This document shows positions 46,625 through 58,040 of a DNA stretch of 64,000 nucleotides, piece after piece (position 1 is the stretch's first letter; each line of letters opens with the position of its first letter). The stretch spans positions 25,805,501-25,869,500 of the forward strand of contig CATNEN010000001.1 of the NCBI GenBank assembly GCA_950097015.1. The letters are read 5' to 3'. The notes beneath the pieces were generated by a model that had not been told where the DNA came from, searched no databases, and saw only the letters and a list, made by a program, of their open reading frames with translations. The position numbers and the translations under genes are program-made. This DNA comes from Macrostomum hystrix (lineage: Eukaryota; Platyhelminthes; Macrostomidae).

Positions 46625-46992
46625 CATTTTTATTTGATACGTATGGATAAACTTGCTACTGAATATACCTTTTTCTTTAAAATACCAATGCATGTGGCTA
46701 CAATTGAAATGCTGCTGCATCTTCTGTGTAGTTTCAAAACTTAATTTACATTTTTTAATTGAAATCTAAAATTTAAATTCAAATGAAATAGTGTATGACG
46801 GGATGTCACATGTAAAATAACGAAATAACGAGTCGGCCCGCGAAACTTGTCTATGGTAATATAGAAGCATTCCGAGAGACGCGTCTATCTTTCTCAAGTA
46901 GAGACGGCCATAGTACGAGCGTACTCGTGCTCCTGTGTAGCGAATCTGCTCTGTTAAAATTGCTTGCACCAGATCTTGACACAGACTTCAAG

Positions 46993-49900
46993 ATGAGACG
47001 ATTCCAAGAAATCAAAGAAGAGAAAGTGCTTCCTGACTGGACACCACAGGAACTGAAGAAAATTGCCAAGGTGTATAATAAGCAAACATCGTCCATTTAT
47101 TATCTGGACCTAGAGTTACCAGAAAACCGCTCAAGGAGCCATTCGGAGACCTCGGAAAGTACTTGTACAACTGAAGTGAGCTCGAAGCAAAATCGAAAAT
47201 TTTCCTTCACTTGCCTGAAAAACCCAGACAATATTTTGCCAGCTCTCACACTGTTGTCAATGATTCTTGCTGTGCCAGTTGGCCTTTCGATTCACCGACT
47301 GGAGCCCAGCGAACTGACTGTCGAGCTTATCAGCCTACCGGGTGAATTGCTGATCAACATGCTCAACCTGATGGTTTTTCCGTTGCTTTTCTCCTCACTA
47401 GTGTCCGGTTCGTGCTTGCTCGTGCTTTTCTGTTTGATCATTTTTACTTTTAGCTCAGAACGTAAGTGAGCAAGCAGTCGAACAACAGTAGGGTTTGGGA
47501 GTGGGAGAAAGCTTCTACTAGGAAGTGGGGGTTTTGCAGCCAATTATAAATGAGCAGGGTTAGAGGTAAGAGGAGACACTCCACTCAGGACAGGGGTTGT
47601 TGCAGCCAATTATAAATTAGCAGGGTTAGAGGTAAGAGGAGACACTCCCTGAGGACAAGGGTTTTTGCAGCCAATTATAAATGAGCAGGGTTAGAGGTAA
47701 GAGGAGACACTCCCTGAGGCCAGGGGTTGTTGCAGCCAATTATAAATGAGCAGGATTAGAGGTAAGAGGAGACACTCCCTGAGGACAGGGGTTGTTGCAG
47801 CCAATTATAAATAAGCAGGATTAGAGGTGAGAGAAGACACTCCCTGAGGCCAGGGGTTGTTGCAGCCAATTATAAATGAGCTGGGCTAGAGGTGAGAGAA
47901 GACACTCCCTGAGGCCAGGGGTTGTTGCAGCCAATCATAAAGCATCCGGGAGTTAGGAGCTCAATATTGCAACCTTAAAACGCCGTAAAAAATGCCAAAA
48001 TAAGTGTCCAAAAATTGACCTCTCACATTAAATTAAAACGCCAGGGTTCTCTAATCCGAAGATAAAATCTATAAGCCGGATTTGCGTCTTCATAATGGTA
48101 TATTTCTTCTTCTTGTGCTTGGCTGCTGTGTCAATCGGCATCATTCTAACGGTCATTATTCAGCCAGGCAACTATTACTTAAAAAAAGAACTCACGGCCA
48201 GAGGCTACGTGACCAATGAAAGCCAAAGCAGCGAAGTGCTTGAACATATGCTGGACCTAATACGGTGCGTTTCGAATTGTCTAATTAAAATTTGATGTTA
48301 AGAATATATTCTAAATCATATCGAACCATCCTTTGATTCTCGCTGGACTAGAATAAAATAGCAATCCAAATCCCTTGATACCTTCTGTATGGAGTAGATT
48401 AGCAATCCAAATCCATTGATACCTTTTGCATGGAGTAGATTAGCAATCCAAATCCCTTGATACATTCTGCATGGAGTAGATTAGCAATTCAAATCCCTTG
48501 ATACCATCTGCATGGAGTAGATTAGCAATCCAAATCCCTTGATACATTCTGCATGGAGCAGATTAGCAATCCAAATCCCTTGATACATTCTGCATGGAGT
48601 AGATTAGCAATCCAAATCCCTTGATACCTTCTGCATGGAGTAGATTAGCAATCCAAATCCCTTGATACATTCTGCATGGAGCAGATTAGCAATCCAAATC
48701 CCTTGATACATTCTGCATGGAGTAGATTAGCAATCCAAATCCATTGGTACATTCTGCATGGAGCAGATTAGCAATCCAAATCCCTTGATACATTCTGCAT
48801 GGAGCAGATTAGCAATCCAAATCCCTTGATACATTCTGCATGGAGCAGATTAGCAATCCAAATCCCTTGATACCTTCTGCATGGAGTAGATTAGCAATCC
48901 AAATCCCTTGATATCTTCTGCATGGAGTAGATTAGCAATCCAAATCCCTTGGTGCTTACTGCATGGAGTAGATTAGCAATCCAAATCCCTTGGTGCTTAC
49001 AATACAGAGTCGACCAATAATAAATAAACTTACAGCTTATATTATCATTTGATTCTCACTGCATGAAGTGCCACATTTCAGAAACATTTTCCCAGATGAC
49101 TTACTTCAAGCAGCATTTCGCAAAAATAACTTTACTGTAAAATACAGCAATGACACAAATGGCTTAGTGCAGATCGAGAATAATTATGTTGAAGGGATGA
49201 ACTTGCTGGGTAAGTTTTAAGTATCCTGATATGCTCAGTTTAATAATTGGCCTGTCACTAAGCCGCAACCCAACCCCAATTTCAGCTTGCGTCAGTTTCT
49301 CAATTTTCTTCGGTTCGGCAATAAAACGCTTGTCAAATCACACGGGAGACCTGATTGACCTGATGGTTGCCATCAACGACACTTGCTGCATGATGGTGCG
49401 GGTCATAACTTGGTGAGTCCTTGGTGCAATCTCATGACCAAAAAAGCAACTGACCCAATCTCTAACTGACCCAATCTCTAACTGACCCATCTCTAACTGA
49501 CCCAATCTATAACTGACCCATTCTATAACTGACCCATCTCTAACTGACCCAATCTATAACTGACCCATTCTCTAACTGACCCAATCTCTAACTGACACAA
49601 TCTCTAACTGACCCATTCTATAACTGACCCATCTCTAACTGACCCAATCTATAACTGACCCATTCTCTAACTGACCCAATCTCTAACTGACCCAATCTCT
49701 AACTGACCCATTCTATAACTGACCCATCTCTAACTGACCCATTCTCTATCTGACCCAATCTCTAACTGACCCAATCTCTATCTGACCCAATCTCTAACTG
49801 ACCCATTCTCTATCTGACCCAATCTCTAACTGACCCAATCTCTATCTGACCCAATCTCTAACTGATACATAACTAACCCAAACCACAACTGACGTAAGCG

Positions 49901-52232
49901 TATGAGCCGTGGAAAAAATCCATTTCAAACTTATCTTATTTCAATGCAACGTTTTCAAGGGTTGCCATTTAAACTTCCATCTAGCCTCTCACCTCACTAA
50001 ACCAAGGTACACACCGGTTGGGGTGTTCTCGTTACTGATTAAAACTACATTGGAAATGAATAAATGGAGCGATGTACCATATGCTAAAGAGATGTTTCAA
50101 CAACTTGGCTACTTCTTACTGACTGTGTTAACTGGCTTTGTATTGCAAACATGCCTTCAGGCATTGTCCTACCTGGTTCTGGTTAAGAGGAGTCCGATCA
50201 AAATTTTTCTGGGCACCTTCCAGGCTTGTGTGACGGCTTTTGGCACCGCATCCTCAGCTGCCACCCTGCCGATCACTTTCCATTGCACGGAGGACAAGCT
50301 GGGCATTGATAAGAGAATCACTAAAATTGTGCTGCCCATTGGTACAGCAGTAAACATGAACGCAGCTGCGATGTACATGGCTGCGTTTGGTGTTTTCATG
50401 GCGCAGGTTTATGACATCAGACTTACCCCTGTTCAGATAATAGCCACCAGGTGAGAAGTACTGTGTCACCTGCTAGACTTGAGTGTCACCTGTTAGACCA
50501 GAGTGTCACCTGCTTGACTTGAGTGTCACCTGCTAGACTGGAGTGTCACCTGTTAGACTGGAGTGTCACCTGCTAGACTGGAGTGTCACCTGCTAGACTT
50601 GAGTGTCACCTGCTAGACTGGAGTGTCACCTGCTAGACTGGAGTGTCACCTGTTAGACTTGAGTGTCACCTGTTAGACTGGATTACCACCTGCTAGACTG
50701 GAGTGACAATATCAATGCAAACATTGTTTAAAGACTCATCTCTTACTCAGTTCAACCCAGCAAAATATCGCTATATCAATCCGCAGCTTTCTAGCAATGA
50801 TTGCTTCTGTTAGCACGCCTGGCGTACCTGGTGGCATTGCATATACAATAGGAATTGTGGCCTCTACTTTTGGCTTTCCGGCCTTAGCCGCATTTTATAC
50901 TTGGGTTTGGACTTTACCAGTTGACTGGATAATGTGAGAGTCGCATTTCTCTTTAATTAAACTTTCTACTTAAGTAGCTCGTAGAAAGGCAGACAGGGCT
51001 TCCTGTGCTTCAACGCTGTAGTATTAAACAATAAGTCAAGAATATTAAATAATAAAGTTTGACCAGCCAGTGAAGTCATTAAGACAGCACGAGCATCATC
51101 CGCCCCAACTTTTGTTTTGAACTGAAACGTCAGACCGAAGTCGCTCTTCAGACTATGCACGCTAACCAGAGACGACCAACCGTTGTATGTAGACGTCAGT
51201 GTTTGACCATGCAGGACCGAGAATAGTTTCATTATGATTTTCCTGAATGGGAACTCTTACTTGAGTCGCTTTCTACAGTTTTGCTTTGTAGAAAACTGGT
51301 GTTTAAGGATCGTTCGTATTTTATGTTTAGAAGACATGAAGCGAAAAGGAGTGATGTCCTTTGTAGTACCAGTTACATGCAGTATCATTTCTCTTTTTAG
51401 CTGCAGTGACAACACTTCCAACTGACTTAATATTCTATTTGTTTTCGCTTACAACCTTCAAGATCTTAGCACCCTGTGACCCTGTGCGATTATATCAGCA
51501 ATACCGAGCCCATAACATTCTTTCCTTGGACCCGTGGCGAAGTGCCCGGATCCACGTCTCATTAGATGAAGTTCCTCCTTATCGTAGTACCCCTAAGTAC
51601 CCTAGCTCTAACGCATAGACAATCTATGCAATGTAGCATTTATTTTCTAACTCGTGGATCTCAGCGAATCTGAATGGATTAAGTCTCATTCTAACTGGTA
51701 GGTATCTGTCTTGCAGTGTTAGTAACAAGCGGTCACTACAATCACGTACCTCAAAAGCTGACTGACGAGTAAATAATACCGTGTCTGCACAAATTATAAC
51801 CCCCAAAATTGCAGAGATAGATTCGGCACAGTCGTCAATGTCATGGGCGATGTCTTTTGTGCCGCGATTCTGCAGCACATTTGCACATTGGATGAAGAGA
51901 GCCCCTCGGAGATTCCGAACAGCGACATGGCTGAGGAGTTAAAAGAAATTGACGAAGGTAAGTTAACAAAAAAGAATACTTTTTAAATAAGAGTACTAGT
52001 TAACAGCTTCTTGCAAATCGTTTGTAGTCTTTGGATCTTTTATAAGATCAAACTGTACATCTGTCTCATCTAGCTATTCGTCTGTCTGAGTATTTAAGCA
52101 ATTCTTATTTTAATACGAGTACATCAGAAACATTCTGATGAATACATAAAATGAACCCGATGCTTTCATGTAACCCCTGCTATTACATTTTCAGATCCCA
52201 CTGGTCAATCACCACGCGGCAATGGCATTTAA
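46993..52232 (+). CDS. SLC1A-like: SLC1A-like Na+-dependent dicarboxylate/glutamate transporter, 8 exons
   Basis: Exons 46993-47407, 48045-48264, 49082-49209, 49286-49412, 50007-50450, 50751-50933, 51815-51957 and 52195-52232 join to 1698 bp (565 aa), every junction GT-AG and phase-consistent. The product is a plasma-membrane elevator transporter by family. Visible in order are a cytosolic N-terminus of about 75 aa, TM1 (ILPALTLLSMILAVPVGLSI), TM2 (LPGELLINMLNLMVFPLLFS), SSLVSG, TM3, a variable extracellular loop with NDTN, TM4-6 including ITWYTPVGVFSL, HP1 (FGTASSAATLPITFHC), TM7, HP2 and TM8 ending VDWI-IDRFGTVVNVMGD. The TM7 motif NMDGT is NMNAA (50353-50367), removing a conserved Asp, Gly and Thr of the ion/substrate site. 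Exon 6 is divergent with about four extra residues. The upstream frame opens only with GTG, so ATG 46993 is chosen. Confidence 0.85.
47530..47945. repeat. 65-bp minisatellite in SLC1A intron 1
   Basis: About six copies of a 65-66-bp unit containing TTGCAGCCAATTATAAATGA and GACACTCCCTGAGG. No other gene lies in the intron. Confidence 0.9.
48335..49005. repeat. 41-bp minisatellite in SLC1A intron 2
   Basis: About 16 copies of a 41-bp unit with TTAGCAATCCAAATCCCTTG and TTCTGCATGGAG. It starts about 70 bp after the donor at 48265. Confidence 0.95.
49445..49885. repeat. 16-bp minisatellite in SLC1A intron 4
   Basis: About 27 copies of CTAACTGACCCAATCT with length variants (CATTCT, CATCT). It starts about 30 bp after the donor at 49413. 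Confidence 0.95.
50463..50705. repeat. 20-bp minisatellite in SLC1A intron 5
   Basis: About 12 copies of GTGTCACCTGCTAGACTGGA. It starts about 12 bp after the donor at 50451. Confidence 0.95.
50934..51814. other. SLC1A intron 6
   Basis: 880 bp, the only long intron of this gene without an obvious minisatellite. An acceptor-like CTCTTTTTAG near 51401 precedes a short open stretch with TTLPTD. That is weakly reminiscent of the LPTDD block of the family, but I do not call an exon. Confidence 0.5.
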
Positions 52233-52463
52233 AGTCACCAAAACAGAGATAATACTGTGGTTTTTGCGAAAATGTCTGTACTTTTTAATACGTATGTTTG
52301 CCGCTTTCTTTTAATTCTCAGTGAAATACACAAAATGCTCGAGCACAAAGCATTATCGACACATTTTCTTGCTTGTCGTCAATATTCTTATCATAATATG
52401 ACAATTATATATAGTTGCATTCAATTTTCAAGAAAAAAAAACTAAATACCTATTAGTATTATA

Positions 52464-54036
52464 CTAGCAAGTTTTGCCCCCCTTCGGGGAGCATAAATAT
52501 TTTTAATTCGTCTTCTATATACTTTTTAGCAGCTGTATTTTCAGCTTTTTGAGGCTAAAATGATCACCCAGTTGACAATGATCCCCCAGTTGAAAATCGT
52601 CCCCCAGTTGACAATGATACCCCAGTTGATAATGTTCCCCCAGTTGACAATGATCCCCCAGTTGACAATTTTTCCCCAGTTGACAATGATCCCCCAGTTG
52701 ACAATGATCCCCAGTTGACAATGATCCCCCAGTTGACAATTTCCCCCCCCCCCAGTTGACAATGATCCCCAGTTGACAATGATCCCCCAGTTGTTGATGA
52801 TCACCCAGTTGACAATGATCCCCCCGTTGACAATGATCCCCCAGTTGACAATGATCTCCCAGTTGACATTGATCCCCCAGTTGACAATGATCCCCCAGTT
52901 GACAATTTTCCCCCAGTTGACAACGATCCCCCAGTTGACCATGATCCCCCCAGTTGACGATTATCCCCCAGTTCTGGTTTAGCCATGATTCAAACGCTGG
53001 GTTAGCCATGATTCAAGCTCTGGTTTAGCCATGATTCTAACTCTGGTTGGCTATGATTCAAGCTCTGGATGGCTATGATTCAAACTCTCGTTGGCCATGA
53101 TTCAAACTCTCGTTGGTCATGATTCAAACTCTGGTTGGTCATGATTGAAACTCTGGTTTAGCCATAATTAAGACTCTATTTTAGCCATGATTCAAACTCT
53201 GGTTTAGCCTTAATTCAAACTCTGGTTAAGCCATGATTCAAACTCTGGTTTAGCCATGATTCAAACTCTGGTTTTGCCATGATTCAAACTCTGGTTTAGC
53301 CATGATTCAAACGCTGGGTTAGCCATGATTCAAACTCTGGTTTAGCCATGATTCAAACTCTGGTTTAGCCATGATTCAAACTCTGGTTTTGCCATGATTC
53401 AAACTCTGGTTTAGCAATGATTCAAACTCTGGTTTAGCCATGATTCAAACTCGGGTTTTGCAATGATTCAAACTCGGGTTTTGCAATGATTCAAACTCGG
53501 GTTTTGCCATGATTCAGACTCTGGTTTTGCCATGATTCAATGTTTGGTTTAGCCATGATTCAGACTCTGGTTTAGCCATGATTCAAATTCTGGTTTAGCC
53601 ATGATTCAAATTCTGGTTTAGCCATGATTCAAACTCTGGATGGCTATGATTCAAACTCTCGTTGGCCATGATTCAAACTCTCGTTGGCCATGATTCAAAC
53701 TCTGGATGGCTATGATTCAAACTCTCGTTGGCCATGATTCAAACTCTGGATGGCTATGATTCAAACTCTCGTTGGCCATGATTCAAACTCTGGATGGCTA
53801 TGATTCAAACTCTCGTTGGCCATGATTCAAACTCTCGTTGGCCATGATTCAAACTCTGGATGGCTATGATTCAAACTCTCGTTGGCCATGATTCAAACTC
53901 TGGATGGCTATGATTCAAACTCTCGTTGGCCATGATTCAAACTCTGGATGGCTATGATTCAAACTCTCGTTGGCCATGATTCAAACTCTCGTTGGTCATG
54001 ATTCAAACTCTCGTTGGCCATGATTCAAACCCTGAG
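52464..54036 (-). mobile_element. Minus-strand Helitron, left end missing
   Basis: Reading the minus strand, the element ends in the same hairpin (52476-52492), spacer and CTAG (52464-52467) followed by T, as in the main array. Inside are the 18-bp array (about 52559-52975) and then the 23-bp array (about 52976-54036). No TCC...CTATACTA start is found beyond it, so the 5' part is lost or the copy is an array fragment. It begins 232 bp after the SLC1A stop codon. Confidence 0.75.
52559..54036. repeat. 18-bp and 23-bp minisatellites of the minus-strand Helitron
   Basis: Complements of the same two units. From about 53630 the longer repeat becomes a dimer alternating AACTCTGGATGGCTATGATT and AACTCTCGTTGGCCATGATT, a locally amplified higher-order unit of about 44 bp absent from the main array. 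Confidence 0.9.
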
Positions 54037-54039
54037 TTT

Positions 54040-54235
54040 GAATTTTCCGCCGTCTTTCTGGCCGTAGCCGTAGTCGTAGCCGTCAGCGTAGACGTAGCCG
54101 GCGTCTTCGAAGGCGACAGCGGCGACGGTGGCAGCTGCTGGCTGCGGCGGCGCGGCCCTACGCGGCGACGGCGAATCGCGACGCGTCTAGTCGATGGACA
54201 GGGCGAGGGCGAGTATTTGTCAGTAGGCTAAAATG
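54040..54235 (-). other. GC-rich Tyr/Gly-coding stretch, unrecognised
   Basis: Directly after the array the minus strand is open and reads AFEDAGYVYADGYDYGYGQK and then DGGKFKL, with CGTAG-type internal repetition. A short low-complexity coding fragment or a simple repeat are both possible. Confidence 0.25.
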
Positions 54236-56400
54236 TTGTGATGTGGAGTGTGCTACGGGAATCGAGTGGGAATGTGAGCCAGCAGAATTTTTCGAATTTT
54301 TAGCAATTTATAATCGCGACCCAACAAGCAGCTGGCCCCAAGAACAAGATCATTAATCTTAGGACGAATCCCCTCTCCCTGGATCTGTTCTAGACCCCCA
54401 TAGAAGTGACTGATCGCGGGCCATAACTTTATTGTATGAGCTAGTTTAGGTCATAATTCCCCTCCAAACCGCGATCAGATATCGGAAATCACTCAGGCAT
54501 CTCAAGTGATCAATAATTCTTCATGTCCCCACTTCTTTAGTGTAGTCCGAGCCCATCTCGATTATATGACTTTTCCTCTTAGATACATGTCACTGTAGGC
54601 AGGTCGGCGCCTGCGCTTCCCATTGTCCTGGCGGAGTAACAATTATTGGCCGACTGCCGGCGGCTGCTCATAAAGGAGCATCTGTCGTTTCTCGCCGCCG
54701 GTTCATTGGGTAATCGGGGCGGCCATCGCCGCTTTGATTCCTCGATGACAGGCTGGCGCGGATGTGGGTTATTTTGATGAATGTCGAGGTTGGCGTGCTG
54801 CAGGACTATTTAAGCAAGCGCGATGCGCTGCTCCCTCTTGGACCCGGGCTCAGACCCGGAAACCGGACCTTCCCTCCGCAAACTTGCGACTCCCTCGGAC
54901 CCGTGGGCTCACCTTAGTCCGCGGACTCCTGAAGCCGAGTCCCTTTACCTACTTCGGAGTCTAACTCCACCAACTTAGGGCTTAGACGCTAGAGCTTTAA
55001 GCTCAACTAGCGCTTACAGGCCCATTGCCTGTCTATAAGCCCCGAATAGGGCAAGCCACCTCTTTAGGTGAGCTCTCAAATTGCGCTTTGCGCCCGCCAG
55101 TGTTTTGGCCCCTGCCAGCCCACAGTTAGCTTTCTCCTTTCCCTTTCCTCGCTAATCTTGCCCTGCCCCTCCCTCGAGAACTACAGGCCTGCAGCACGCG
55201 ACCGGCACTTCAGCTAAGTAACCCGCGTAGCGGCCGTTAATTGTTACTTCTAAGGGACTTTTACTTCTAGCTAGGCGGCACAATAGTGGGGAAGGGCATC
55301 GGGAATTTCAGCATAATACACTAGTCATTGCTAGCCAACTATTTCACATTAGGCCAATTTAATTACAATTTAAATTCATTCCTTGTCCGCCTCTATTTTT
55401 ATTTCTCTGTTAGACAGCTCTCCTTTATGAGTGGCTAATCTTCTAGGGGATGGGCTCTGGTGATGCCGAGCTGAAGGCTGCGGCAGGAAGACACTGTAAG
55501 CGCGTACGAGAGTAATAACGAGCTAGGGATTCGCGAGCAGATGCGGAGGTAGCATGTGCATTTCTTTCCAGGGGGTGGGGGGAATCCTTGGCCGGCTTTC
55601 CTTCTCCCTCTTGGGCGGGCTCACAAGTGTACGTGTCGAACTCCCTTTCCAATGGAGTTTTCCCCTTATCGCCCTATCATATCATATCATATCATATCAT
55701 TCTGGCTATGGATTCTCATTCGAGTTCTTAGTACCACCTTTCTAGACTCCTGTAGCGCGAATTCAGGAATCCCCTTTGAGGCGTGTCTCGTTCCATTCTG
55801 GGGCTCTCACCCCAGTCTAAAACGGAAGTTGCAGAATGCCCTATTTTTCGGCTTGTCTAGATCTGCGTGATAAACTAGGAGCTGTGTACTCCGGGACCCA
55901 AGTTCCCAAATGCCTGCGGTGGCAACGTAGGCGCATTGGGTGGTGGCGCTACCCTAGATCATCTATTCGCTTTGCCGATAGCCTTTCCGCAGTTCTGTGG
56001 CAAGAGCCTAGACCAGTTCGACCACCGCTACCAAAGCTAGGAGTCAGTGGCGTACCGCACTACTGACGACAGTAGGCTACCTAGCCCTGTCTTGTCCGAT
56101 TCCGGATAATACGACGCCCCCGTTAGACTTTTCGCCGGTTTCGAGCATAGCTTGGGGTAAGCACGGCAGTCATGCCTGTGGCCTATGGGACGAGTGGGAC
56201 TGGCCAGCCTGAGGCCAAAAGGACCACTCCCTGCATCCATCGAACCTCCTCGTCTCCTCTTTCCTCCTTACCCTCTCTCGGCGGCATCTCGCGAGTAGCC
56301 AGGCAGATAGCCATTCGACTCCATCGCCATCTCCAAGCTCCCACCTTTCACGAGGGCAGGTCAGTGGCTTGCAAAACTCCCTAACCATTTCAGTTGTCAA
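54236..56400. other. GC-rich non-coding region
   Basis: No gene recognised. A TATA-like CTATTTAAG lies near 54808 in a block that looks like a promoter or LTR, but no matching second copy is seen in the window. Short ATG frames (for example 55836-56066, 76 codons) have no recognisable domain. Confidence 0.4.
55676..55701. repeat. ATCAT pentanucleotide microsatellite
   Basis: Five tandem ATCAT units. Confidence 0.9.
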
Positions 56401-56456
56401 AATTTCATTGGCTACAAGAGTTCATGCGCTATGTGGCTCGGGTGGTTTGAAAAGGC

Positions 56457-56816
56457 GTGCCCCGCTATTTTCTAAATATAGCAACGAAAGCCAATGGGCG
56501 CGGTAAGCGCTTTTATCCAGAGGAACTACCTGCTGGAACCAGCCGTGCCGTACAAAAATCAGACTACTCAAGTAGTGCAAAAGAGTGCGTGCAACTACCG
56601 AGAAATCAAATTTTCGTAACCGCTCCGGTGCAGGTCCTGGCAATAGATATAGATAGCGAGAAAGAGCGAGCGAAGCGAGCTCTTTCGAGATTGCTTGCCG
56701 CAGCCAATCAAGCTGAAAGCACGCACACAAGATCACCGGAAACGATTAAGGCAGCTGGAAAACCAATGGGCGCGGCTGTCACTTTCAACGGGACCAGAAT
56801 TGATAATTTGTATTAG
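56457..56816 (+). other. Open frame of 119 codons, unrecognised
   Basis: Reads NIATKANGRGKRFYPEELPA and later SEKERAKRALSRLLAAANQA, ending NGTRIDNLY. A near-palindrome (GAAAGAGCGAGCG...CGAGCTCTTTC, about 56660-56690) lies within it, so at least part is repeat-derived. A second open stretch (about 56917-57116, NRNAIKLHLADAARPIKNSK) follows an acceptor-like CCAAAACAG. Together they might be exons of a decayed gene. I cannot name it. Confidence 0.25.
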
Positions 56817-57151
56817 ATCGCAATGTGGTTACCTTATTTTTATAAAATCCGTGTTCTCCTGACATTCTAAGCCACGAAGTGGCGACTAATTGGATAATGC
56901 AATAACTTTGCCCCGTCCAAAACAGAAACGCAATAAAGCTACATTTGGCCGATGCTGCTAGGCCAATAAAGAACTCCAAAGCATCCAAGGAGAAGCGGAG
57001 AGCCACATCTCAGCTACTGCCGGGTGCCGCGATTGGATCTACGGGCATGTTAAAACGTTCGAAAGATGAAAAATTCCGCGAGCTAGCATTGGCTGTCGGA
57101 AAACCTGACACTTTATAAGCATTTAGCTTTCTTACTTACATTTCTCTAGAA

Positions 57152-57845
57152 ATGTTTCGCAAGCAGGGCATTCTCACTGGCGCAGTCTCAGTGGCACTCC
57201 TGTTCTGTGTGGCAGCCAGGACAGTTGAGTTCTCCTATATCGGCTGCTTCGTTGACAACCCTGACAGGGACCTGAATGGACTGAGTGGCATCCTCAGCAT
57301 CAGTGGGCTGGTAGTTGACACTGGCCGCATCAATTCAGCCAGCAACTCGCACGAGTTCTGCAGCAGCGTCTGCTCACTGGGCGGCTTCGCCTACTTCGGT
57401 GTGCAGTACGGATTGAATTGCTGGTGTGGCAACTCATTCGGCGCACACAGAAAAGCTAGTGACAGCGACTGCAACATGACGTGCACTGGAAACCCGCTGC
57501 AGAAGTGCGGAGCGGCCTGGAGGGAACTCGATTTTTGCCCTCTCGTACCCCAGTGAGTTGTCTTTAAATGCCTGATATGATCTGACGGTCTCTGAAACGT
57601 TTCAATTCGCCTTCTTTTCAGTAAAAAACTTTTTCAAGCCAGCACCGAGGCCAGATAAGACTGTGGAAGCCACTCAGCAGACATTCTGGACGGTCCCGGC
57701 CTTGGTCGAGCTCGACTGCCTGTTTCAGTGCGAGGCCCAGGCTGCCAACTGTCAGGCTGTGATCTTCTCAGGCCAGCAGCAGCTGTGCCACCTGCTCCGG
57801 TTCGCCCACCCGCCCGCCAACCTGAGCAGCTCAGCTGGAGACTAG
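57152..57845 (+). CDS. Secreted WSC-domain protein with PAN/apple-like second exon
   Basis: Exon 1 (57152-57552) encodes a signal peptide (MFRKQGILTGAVSVALLFCV, cleavage near residue 22) and a WSC domain: YIGCFVDNPDRDLNG, FCSSVCSLGGFAYFGVQYG, CWCGNSFG, CNMTCTGNPLQKCGAAWREL. WSC domains are eight-cysteine carbohydrate-binding folds. The donor is GTGAGT at 57553. Exon 2 (57622-57845, after CTTTTCAG) encodes VEATQQTFWTVPALVELDCL, FQCEAQAANCQAVIF and QQQLCHLL, the cysteine pattern of PAN/apple domains, and ends TAG. Joined as written the exons are one base out of phase, next to an A6 run at 57623-57628. An AATAAA at 58035-58040 is a likely polyadenylation signal. A TATA-like TTTATAAG precedes the gene, and a pyrimidine tract with TCTCTAG sits two bases before the ATG, possibly a splice acceptor. 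Confidence 0.7.
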
Positions 57846-58034
57846 TACCTGCGTGGCTGATCCTACACGTGTGGACAGCATTGAAACACATGCCGAAAAT
57901 CATGTGACACGTCTGTCCGCTAGAGACGCTAATCTACAAAATATAGTTTTCAGTAAAACCTTAATATCTCATCCTGAACCTTAAAAGAAAATCCCTATAT
58001 TTTAAGTAGAGATATTTTTTGCCTCGGACTCTCA

Positions 58035-58040
58035 AATAAA
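58035..58040 (+). terminator. Polyadenylation signal candidate of the WSC gene
   Basis: AATAAA 190 bp after the stop codon at 57843-57845. Confidence 0.45.

Noticed and set aside
46927-46992. Upstream extension of the SLC1A-like protein
   Set aside because: The upstream frame would begin with GTG; the first ATG is at 46993 and family alignment needs nothing before it.
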